From assembly GCA_946887105.1 (NCBI GenBank), contig CAMPKJ010000034.1, forward strand, positions 1-28,628: a DNA stretch of 28,628 nucleotides, read 5' to 3'. Each line of letters begins with the position of its first letter. Position 1 is the first letter of the stretch. Source of the stretch: an uncultured Acidobacteriota bacterium (GTDB lineage: Bacteria; Acidobacteriota; Thermoanaerobaculia; Gp7-AA8). Made by a program: the position numbers and the translations under genes. The notes below the pieces were generated by a model. It saw nothing but the letters and a program-made list of their open reading frames with translations, had not been told where the DNA came from and did no database searches. Shown here one piece after another: positions 1 to 6,177 of the stretch.

Positions 1-603
1 CGCGGCAACGATCGTTCGCGCGACAACACCTGGCGCAACAACCAGCGCAACAACGACTCGCGCTCGCGCGGCACCGTTCGCGACGGTCGTCATGACGGCC
101 GTAACGATGGCCGTTATCGCGACAACCGCCATCGCAACGATGGGCGTTATGGCCGCTACGGCAATCGCTCGCCGTTCCGCCACAGCGGACGCGTGCATCG
201 CGTCTATCCGTACGGCGGCGGCTACCGCGTGTGGCTGACCGGCTGCAACTATCCCTTCTACATCCCCTCCGCCTACTACCATCGCAATCGCTTCCGCGTC
301 GGCCTCACCATCGCCCTCGGCGGTTACTACAACTCGCGCGGCTACTACGAGTACGACCACGATGACTACGACCGCGTGTCGCGCGGCGAGCTGCGCGGCG
401 TGGTCGAGAGCGTCGACTATCGCCGCGAGACGTTCGTCGTGCGCAATGAGGCCACCGGCAGCTTCGTGACGGTGATCATGCGCGACCGCGGACGCGATCC
501 GGTGCGCGCCGGCGATTACGTCGCCCTCGGTGGCGATTGGACGCGTTCCGGCCTGTTCGAGGCCTACCGCGTCGACATCGTCGATTACGACCGATTCCGG
601 TAA
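1..603 (+). CDS. Arg/Asn/Gly-rich protein with C-terminal OB-fold-like domain (5' end outside window)
   Basis: The reading frame is open from the first base to a TAA at 601-603, so at least 200 residues are visible and the start lies upstream. The first ATG-like codon inside the window is near 193, but the same frame upstream has no stop and the same composition, so the protein is longer. The first ~60 visible residues are low-complexity, rich in Arg, Asn, Asp and Gly. A Tyr/Gly-rich segment (YPYGGGYRVWLTG and following) comes next. The last ~70 residues, starting at GELRGVVESVDY, alternate beta-like stretches ending in GDYVALGGDW. This pattern resembles small OB-fold domains such as DUF5666. 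That domain call is by eye only and the function is unknown. An exported or nucleic-acid-binding role is possible, but no signal peptide can be seen because the N-terminus is missing. The next gene starts 41 nt downstream, behind a hairpin. Confidence 0.7.
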   Translation, partial: RGNDRSRDNTWRNNQRNNDSRSRGTVRDGRHDGRNDGRYRDNRHRNDGRYGRYGNRSPFRHSGRVHRVYPYGGGYRVWLTGCNYPFYIPSAYYHRNRFRVGLTIALGGYYNSRGYYEYDHDDYDRVSRGELRGVVESVDYRRETFVVRNEATGSFVTVIMRDRGRDPVRAGDYVALGGDWTRSGLFEAYRVDIVDYDRFR

Positions 604-619
604 CTCCGCACAACTTCTG

Positions 620-647
620 CATTGAGCCTCCGCAAGGAGGCTCAATG
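620..647 (+). promoter_or_regulatory. Perfect hairpin burying the ribosome binding site and start codon
   Basis: CATTGAGCCTCC (620-631) and GGAGGCTCAATG (636-647) are perfect reverse complements, 12 bp, separated by GCAA, a GNRA-type tetraloop. The 3' arm contains the Shine-Dalgarno GGAGG (636-640), the 4-nt spacer and the entire ATG (645-647) of the cytochrome gene, and pairing stops exactly at the G of ATG. The hairpin begins 16 nt after the upstream stop codon. No U-tract follows on either strand, so it does not look like an intrinsic terminator. I infer that it occludes translation initiation, possibly relieved by ribosomes arriving from the upstream gene. The same layout occurs at 16446-16474. 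Confidence 0.75.
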
Positions 648-1115
648 ACGAAGTTTCTGCCCCTCGCTCTGCTGCTCCTCGGATGCACGACCACGATGCA
701 ATCCGGCACCACTCCCGCCGCTGCTCCCGCCGCGACCGCATCCCAATTCAAGAACCTGCAGGTGTTTCCTCGCGACATCCCGCGCGATGACCTCATCGCC
801 GCGATGCGCGTGTTCACGCGATCCCTCGGCGTGCGCTGCAATCACTGCCACGTCGTGACCGCGACCGAGCCGAAGGAAGTGCTCGACTTCCCCGCCGATA
901 CGAAGGAAGAGAAGAGGATCGCGCGGGTCATGTTGCAGATGGTCACCGAGCTGAACCAGACCTGGCTGCAGCGCGTCGAGATGGCGGAAGGACATCCGGC
1001 CTCGACGGAGACGGTGATGCCGCAGGAGGCGGTATCCGGACGGATCGGCTGCTGGACGTGCCATCGAGGGAAGACCGAGCCGGAGATGCCGCCGCCGGCG
1101 GAACCGGCGAGCTGA
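645..1115 (+). CDS. Lipoprotein diheme cytochrome c, photosynthetic reaction-centre cytochrome-subunit type
   Basis: The product has 156 residues. The start at 645 is chosen because GGAGG lies 4 nt upstream and because it begins a lipoprotein signal: hydrophobic LPLALLLLG followed by Cys14 (lipobox LLGC). A Thr/Ala/Pro-rich linker follows. Two heme c motifs are visible, CNHCH at 65-69 and CWTCH at 136-140. The segment between them (FPRDIPRDDLIAAMRVFTRSLGVRC) is typical of the small CytoC_RC-like cytochromes that are frequent in Acidobacteriota and related groups, where no photosystem is present. It is expected to be anchored to a membrane on the periplasmic side and to carry electrons; the partner is unknown. 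The start codon and ribosome binding site lie in a perfect hairpin. The gene ends 8 nt before a palindromic repeat that separates it from the convergent c-di-GMP gene. Confidence 0.88.
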   Translation: MTKFLPLALLLLGCTTTMQSGTTPAAAPAATASQFKNLQVFPRDIPRDDLIAAMRVFTRSLGVRCNHCHVVTATEPKEVLDFPADTKEEKRIARVMLQMVTELNQTWLQRVEMAEGHPASTETVMPQEAVSGRIGCWTCHRGKTEPEMPPPAEPAS

Positions 1116-1123
1116 CGGCAGAA

Positions 1124-1231
1124 CTGTCATCCCGAGCGTGAGTCGAGGGACCTGGGTGCGCGGGTGTCACGAAGAATGTGGCCCGTGCCGCCCTTCCGCC
1201 CAGGTCCCTCGACTCACGCTCGGGATGACAG
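1124..1231. repeat. 108-bp palindromic repeat, copy 1, in a convergent junction
   Basis: A 33-nt left arm starting CTGTCATCCCGAGCGTGAGT (1124-1156) is perfectly complementary to the right arm ending GCTCGGGATGACAG (1199-1231), with a 42-nt loop. A second, slightly diverged copy is at 27239-27344. It fills the junction between the cytochrome gene (+) and the GGDEF-EAL gene (-); the stop codon of the latter begins at the very next base, 1232. Elements with a TGTCATCC-type end are common dispersed repeats in several phyla (recalled, not searched). Its position suggests it serves as a bidirectional transcript-end hairpin, although no U-tract is present. Confidence 0.85.
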
Positions 1232-2926
1232 TCACGCCGGTTTTCCCCAGAGATATCCCTGACCGTATTCGATGCCGAGGGATCGTACGACCGCGAGCTC
1301 TTTCGCGGTCTCGATCCCTTCGGCGACCACCTGACAGCCCAACGTCCGCGCGATGCGCACGTAACGCCGCAGGTGTTCGACGCGCGGCGGATCGTCGTCG
1401 ATGCCGATCACGCAGCGTTTGTCGAGCTTGAGGATGTCCGGCTCGAGCAGCACCAGACTCTCCAGGCAACTGCTGCCGAAGCCGACGTCGTCGATGGCGA
1501 TGAGAATCCCCGCCGCGCGCAGCGCCTGCACCGCGGGGACGAGATAGGTCGGATGCCCGATGATCTGCTGCTCGCTGATCTCGAGGCAGAACGTGTCCGC
1601 CGGAATCGGATTCGGGAAGAGCTCCAGCAGGTGCTGGACGGGAATCGCCAGCAGCGTGGTGGGAAAGATGTTCAGGTGAAAGCGCGCGTACGGTGGGAGG
1701 TACTCCGCGGCCCGGATCGACGCGCGCAGGCAGGCGTGATCGACGAGCGTGAGCACGTTGCGCTCGGCGCAGAGGCGGAAGAAGTTCTCCGGCATCTCGA
1801 ACGTGCTGTTCGAGTAGCGGCTCAGAAACTCGTAGCCGATCGGGCTGTCGTCATCGAGGCGGAAGATCGGCTGCTTGACCGTCAACACGTGCTTGCCGCG
1901 CGTGAGGTTCGCGCACATGTCCGCCTGCGCGCGCTGGCGGCGCGCGGTGTCGTCGAAGTCGGTCGACTGGAACACGACGCGGTTTTTTCCTTCGCTCTTG
2001 GCGCGGGACAGCAGCAGGTGCGCGCGCGCGAGCAGCTGATCGACGGCCGGCATGTCGGGCGTGAGGAGCATGGCCGCGATCGAGGCCGTGAGCGTCACGG
2101 TTCCGCTGGCGTGCTGGATGATCGCCGTGGCAACGGCAAGGCGGATGCGCTCCGCAACGCGCACCACTTCCGCGGCATCGGTCTCGGGGAGGATGAGCAT
2201 GAACTCGTCGCCGCCGAGGCGGCCGACGTAATCGACGGCGCGCACGGAGCTGCGCAGACGGCGGCCGATCTCCTTCAGCACGACGTCGCCGACGGAGTGG
2301 CCGTGCTGATCGTTGATCTGCTTGAAGTCATCGAGGTCGACCACCAGCGCCGCGCTGGCGTTGTTCGTGCGCGCGAGGTGCTGCACTTCCCGCGATAACG
2401 CCTGCTGCAGCCCGCGCCGGTTCAGCAACTCCGTGAGCGGCTCGATGAGCGTCAGCCGTTCCAGATGGCGGTTCGCGCTCTCCAGCTCTTTCTTCATGCG
2501 CGCGAGATCGCGAACGCCGCGATGCCGCTCCACCGCGTAACGAATCGAGCGGAGCAGCGCGTCGTGTCCGATCGTTCCCTTGAGCAGATAGTCCTCGGCG
2601 CCGCCATGCAGCGCTTCGGCGGCGAGGGTCTCGTCGCCCTGGCCGGTCAGCACGATCACCGGAATCTCGTGCACGCACTCCTGCAGTCGGTTGAGTGCCT
2701 CGAGATCGTGCGCGTCGGGCAATCCGAGGTCGAGGATCACCACGTCGATGCCGCCTTCTTCGACCGCGCTGCACGCGGCGCCCGCGGTGGTCACGTGACG
2801 GACGGTGAAGTGCGGACTCTCGGACGTCTCCAGCAACTTCCGCAATGACGATGCGGAGCGAAGGTCGTCCTCCACGAGCAGCAGGCGAAGAGTGTCAATC
2901 GCGGTGTCTGCAACGGTGTGGATCAC
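1232..2926 (-). CDS. Response-regulator REC-GGDEF-EAL protein (c-di-GMP synthesis/degradation)
   Basis: The product has 564 residues in three domains. The receiver domain (about 12-130) has acidic residues ED20-D21, the phospho-acceptor Asp66 in LDLGLPD, Thr in VLTGQGDE and Lys in YLLKG. The diguanylate cyclase domain (about 155-320) has an intact GGDEF at 238-242. The phosphodiesterase domain (about 340-564) has EFL instead of EAL at 366-368, so it still satisfies the ExLxR pattern. It also has the metal and catalytic motifs LNIFP, LEISEQ, IDDVGFGSS, LKLDK, VAEGIET and YGQGYL. Both activities could therefore be present, switched by phosphorylation from an unseen histidine kinase. The GTG at 2926 has no clear Shine-Dalgarno, so the start is uncertain. 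A CRP-type palindrome (2960-2977) lies just upstream. It follows the helicase gene by 60 nt on the same strand. Confidence 0.93.
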   Translation of the reverse strand: MIHTVADTAIDTLRLLLVEDDLRSASSLRKLLETSESPHFTVRHVTTAGAACSAVEEGGIDVVILDLGLPDAHDLEALNRLQECVHEIPVIVLTGQGDETLAAEALHGGAEDYLLKGTIGHDALLRSIRYAVERHRGVRDLARMKKELESANRHLERLTLIEPLTELLNRRGLQQALSREVQHLARTNNASAALVVDLDDFKQINDQHGHSVGDVVLKEIGRRLRSSVRAVDYVGRLGGDEFMLILPETDAAEVVRVAERIRLAVATAIIQHASGTVTLTASIAAMLLTPDMPAVDQLLARAHLLLSRAKSEGKNRVVFQSTDFDDTARRQRAQADMCANLTRGKHVLTVKQPIFRLDDDSPIGYEFLSRYSNSTFEMPENFFRLCAERNVLTLVDHACLRASIRAAEYLPPYARFHLNIFPTTLLAIPVQHLLELFPNPIPADTFCLEISEQQIIGHPTYLVPAVQALRAAGILIAIDDVGFGSSCLESLVLLEPDILKLDKRCVIGIDDDPPRVEHLRRYVRIARTLGCQVVAEGIETAKELAVVRSLGIEYGQGYLWGKPA

Positions 2927-2959
2927 GACACCACGGATAAGCCTGTAACGGGTGCACGA

Positions 2960-2977
2960 ACGTGATCTGGATCACGT
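2960..2977 (-). promoter_or_regulatory. CRP/FNR-family-type palindromic operator
   Basis: ACGTGATC (2960-2967) and GATCACGT (2970-2977) form a perfect 8-bp inverted repeat with a 2-nt centre. It contains GTGA-N6-TCAC, the core recognised by CRP-family regulators (consensus TGTGA-N6-TCACA). It lies in the 60-nt gap between the helicase stop and the c-di-GMP gene, centred about 42 nt upstream of the proposed GTG. No convincing -10 box is visible downstream, and no CRP-family gene is in the window. Confidence 0.5.
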
Positions 2978-2986
2978 CGCCAGCGA

Positions 2987-5900
2987 TCAGGACAGCAGCA
3001 GTTCCAGATCTTCCACCGCCAGCCCGCGCAGCACGCTGTTGTCCTCGGAGATGATCGAGTCCGCCAGCTCGCGCTTGCGCGACTGCAGCTCGAGGATCTT
3101 TTCCTCGACCGTGTCGCGCGCGATCAGGCGATAGGCGATGACAGGTCGTTGCCTTCCGATGCGATGCGCCCGGTCGATGGCCTGCGCTTCGACGGCGGGG
3201 TTCCACCACGGATCGAGCAGGAAGATGTAGTCGGCGTTCGTGAGATTGAGGCCGAGTCCGCCTGCCTTGAGGCTGATCAGGAAAAGCTGCGGACCGTCAT
3301 CGCGCTGGAAGCGTTCGACGATCGATTGGCGATCCTGCGTCTTGCCGTCGAGATAGAGGTAGTCGATTTTTCGCTGATCGAGCTCGCGCCGGACGATCGA
3401 CAGGAAGGCCGTGAACTGCGAGAACACCAGCGCGCGATGGCCGCTGTCGAGCACGTCGGCGATCTCTTCGAGCAGGAGGTCGAGCTTGGCGCTGGACGGT
3501 TCGAGCGTCGGCGCGATCAGTGCGGGATGACACGCGGCCTGGCGCAAACGCAGCAGCGCTTCGAGGATCTGCATGCGCGACTTGGCGACGCCCGCGGTCT
3601 TGATGCGGCCGAGCAGCAGCTGGCGGTAGTGCTCGCGCAGATCGTCGTAATCGCGGCGCTGCTTGCCTTCGAGCTCGCAGTACAGCGTCTGCTCGATGCG
3701 CTCGGGAAGCTCGGGCGCGACCTGTTCCTTGGTGCGGCGCAGGATGAGCGGACGCAGCGCGCGCGCGAGCGCCTCGCGCCGTTCTTGCGGTGCGTTCTTT
3801 CCCGCGAACGTGCGCGCGAAGGAGCGCGACGAGCCGAGCAGGCCGGGATTGAGAAACTCGAAGAGACTCCAGAGATCGCCGAGGTGATTCTCGATCGGCG
3901 TGCCGCTGAGGGCGAGACGATGACGGCCGCGCAGCGAGCGGCTCGCTTTCGCCACCTGGCTGCCGGCGTTCTTGATCGCCTGCGCTTCGTCGAGGATCAC
4001 GTATTCGAACTCGGTCTGCGCGAGCTCCGCGATGTCGAGGCGCATCGTGGCGTAGGTGGTGAGCACGAGATCGTAGTCGCCGAACGTGTCGATGTTCTTG
4101 GCGCGATCGGCGCCGTGATGTTCGAGCAGGCGCAGCTGCGGCGCGAACTTGCGCGCTTCCGCGGCCCAGTTGAAGAGCAGCGATCGCGGCGCGACGACGA
4201 GCGCCGGCCGCTTGTTGCCTTCCGCGCGCAGCGTTTCCAGCATCGCCAGCGCCTGCACGGTCTTGCCGAGACCCATGTCGTCGGCGAGGCAGCCGCCGAG
4301 GTTGAGATCGCGCAGGAAATGCATCCAGCCGAGACCGGCGCGCTGATACGGACGCAGCTCGGCGGCGAGCGTCTGCGGCTCGGTGCGCGGCTGCGGCGTC
4401 GTGTTCGCGAGCTTCTGCCGCAGCTCCGCGAACTTGCCGTCGGCGACGGGCGGGTTGTCTTTCAGCAGCGCGTCGACGACCAGCGCCTGCGCGGCGTGAA
4501 AGCGCAGCCCATCATCGTGACGGCGTCCCAGCTCGATCACCGGCGCGAGCTCCTCGTCCCAGCCGCTGGGCATGATGCCGAACGAGCCGTCGGACAGACG
4601 CAGCAGCGATTGCTTCGTCTCCGCCGCGACGAGCAACTCGGGCATCTCCACCTTCAGATCGCCGAACGCCGCGCTGGCGTGCAGATCGAACCAGTCGATG
4701 CCGCTGGAGATCTCGACGTCGAGGTCTTCCGCAATGCGCAGCGGCGCGGAGTCGATGTCGATCGACCAGCCTTCCGCAGTCAGCTTGCGAACGACTTCTT
4801 CGAGGTGCGGCTGGCGGATCTTCCACCCTTCCCATGCCGCGATCAGAGGCAGCGTGGCCAGGCGGCCGCGGAACTCCGCTTCGCGCGCCGTGTCGCGGCG
4901 GATGAGCGTGCGGCCGATGGTCTTCTGCATCTCCTGCGAGCGGTGCGGCACGCGCCATTCGCCGTACTGAAACGACAGCTCGCCGGTGAGCTCGGAGCTG
5001 AACGCGTTCTGATGCAGCGAGAGATGCGCGCGCGGCGCGACGTCGGTGACGTTCCACCCCAGCTCCGGCGGAAGCGTGACGGAGCCGATCGGCGCGTGCA
5101 GCAACGCGGCGCGGAACGGCTCGGCATCGGCGTGCGGAATCTCGACCGGTCCCGTGCCGCGCAACGCGCGCAGCCATTGCGCGTTTCCATCGTCATCGAA
5201 CCGCGCGGCGCGATTGCGATGCACGAGGATGCCTTCGTACAGGCGCTCCACCTCCGCGATCGGCAGCGATTCGCCGTCGCGCTCGATGGCTCCGTCGATG
5301 CGATACGCCTTGCGTGCGTCGTCGCTGACGATGGCCACGCGCAGCTTCCACGGCGGACCGTCGTCCCACGTCAGCGGATGGAGATCGCCCGCGGAGTCGT
5401 CGACGAAGAGGCGCCCGGCGCGCGCGAGCCGCTCGATCCACCACGCGATCATCGGACCAGGCACGGTGGTCATCGCGTCGATCGCGACGCCGTGACGCAG
5501 CGCCAGCAGCGAGAGCGTCTCGCGATCGAACGGATCGAGCGCGGCGAGGTCGGTGACGTCGAGCGCAACCTGCTTCCACTTCCCCCAGTCGCCGCCCTTC
5601 TTGCGCGAGCGGCCGAGGATGTGGATGGCGATGACGTTCTGACTGGAGGAGCGCTTCAGCACGTACGCGATCTGCTCGGGCACAGGCCGCGTCGCGGTGC
5701 GCATCGCGGGCGCGCGGCCGACGGCATCGAGGAAACGCTCCCACGCGCGCGGCTGCGGCACGAGTCGCAGAGGCGGGCGCGTCTTCGCCGGGACGGCCTC
5801 TTCGACCCACTCCGGCTCATCGCACACGAGCGCGAGGCGTTTTTCGGGGAGCAGATTGCGTACGCTCGCGGCGCGGATCGCCGCCCAGATGTGCTTGCAC

Positions 5901-6127
5901 GCTTCGACGTGGTCCTCGTAGTAACGGCAGTCGCAGCGGACCACGAGCAGGTCTTCGTCTTCGAGGGCGAGATCGACCTCGTAAACGCGCGCGCCTTCGA
6001 CGTGCGCGTGCAGCACGCCCTCGCCCAGATCGTTGAGCGAGCGCACCCGTCCCCGCGCAAAGTAGTCGTCGCCGCGATCGCGAATGACGCGCGAGATCTG
6101 CTGGCGGAGAACTGTCTCGGCAAGCAC
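2987..6127 (-). CDS. SWIM zinc-finger SNF2-family helicase/ATPase
   Basis: The product has about 1046 residues. A SWIM zinc finger is visible near the N-terminus (C65-D-C67, C77-K-H79; CxC-x9-CxH). A long central region that I cannot assign to a family follows, then a SNF2 ATPase core with Walker A DDMGLGKT (Lys622), DEAQ at 713-716, and helicase motifs V and VI (SLKAGGLGLNL, QAIDRAHRIGR). This order is that of bacterial SWIM/SNF2 proteins, which are DNA translocases of mostly unknown cellular role and are often linked to repair or chromosome maintenance. The frame is open to 6325, but that part overlaps the 3' end of the upstream gene and has no family-like sequence. The GTG at 6127 (LAETVLRQQISRVIRDRG follows) is the best start, although without a clear Shine-Dalgarno. 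A 10-bp hairpin sits just upstream of this GTG. Confidence 0.93.
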   Translation of the reverse strand: MLAETVLRQQISRVIRDRGDDYFARGRVRSLNDLGEGVLHAHVEGARVYEVDLALEDEDLLVVRCDCRYYEDHVEACKHIWAAIRAASVRNLLPEKRLALVCDEPEWVEEAVPAKTRPPLRLVPQPRAWERFLDAVGRAPAMRTATRPVPEQIAYVLKRSSSQNVIAIHILGRSRKKGGDWGKWKQVALDVTDLAALDPFDRETLSLLALRHGVAIDAMTTVPGPMIAWWIERLARAGRLFVDDSAGDLHPLTWDDGPPWKLRVAIVSDDARKAYRIDGAIERDGESLPIAEVERLYEGILVHRNRAARFDDDGNAQWLRALRGTGPVEIPHADAEPFRAALLHAPIGSVTLPPELGWNVTDVAPRAHLSLHQNAFSSELTGELSFQYGEWRVPHRSQEMQKTIGRTLIRRDTAREAEFRGRLATLPLIAAWEGWKIRQPHLEEVVRKLTAEGWSIDIDSAPLRIAEDLDVEISSGIDWFDLHASAAFGDLKVEMPELLVAAETKQSLLRLSDGSFGIMPSGWDEELAPVIELGRRHDDGLRFHAAQALVVDALLKDNPPVADGKFAELRQKLANTTPQPRTEPQTLAAELRPYQRAGLGWMHFLRDLNLGGCLADDMGLGKTVQALAMLETLRAEGNKRPALVVAPRSLLFNWAAEARKFAPQLRLLEHHGADRAKNIDTFGDYDLVLTTYATMRLDIAELAQTEFEYVILDEAQAIKNAGSQVAKASRSLRGRHRLALSGTPIENHLGDLWSLFEFLNPGLLGSSRSFARTFAGKNAPQERREALARALRPLILRRTKEQVAPELPERIEQTLYCELEGKQRRDYDDLREHYRQLLLGRIKTAGVAKSRMQILEALLRLRQAACHPALIAPTLEPSSAKLDLLLEEIADVLDSGHRALVFSQFTAFLSIVRRELDQRKIDYLYLDGKTQDRQSIVERFQRDDGPQLFLISLKAGGLGLNLTNADYIFLLDPWWNPAVEAQAIDRAHRIGRQRPVIAYRLIARDTVEEKILELQSRKRELADSIISEDNSVLRGLAVEDLELLLS

Positions 6128-6133
6128 GGCAGC

Positions 6134-6159
6134 AGGAACGGGGATTCCGCCCCGTTCCT
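6134..6159 (-). terminator. GC-rich hairpin between the HzsA-related and helicase genes
   Basis: AGGAACGGGG (6134-6143) and CCCCGTTCCT (6150-6159) pair perfectly over 10 bp around a 6-nt loop. The hairpin starts 18 nt after the stop of the upstream gene (6178) and ends 6 nt before the proposed helicase GTG. There is no U-tract, so it may be a weak terminator, an mRNA-end stabiliser, or a translation-limiting structure for the helicase gene. Confidence 0.5.
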
Positions 6160-6177
6160 TCCTGGGTTCCTTCCCGG

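Noticed and set aside
476..622. 48-codon minus-strand frame with a perfect Shine-Dalgarno at the 620-647 hairpin
   Set aside because: The signal is the mirror image of the palindrome and the peptide is Arg-rich shadow of the first gene; kept only as a remark in the findings.
1373..2398. 341-residue plus-strand frame
   Set aside because: Antisense to the REC-GGDEF-EAL gene, with no recognisable domain.
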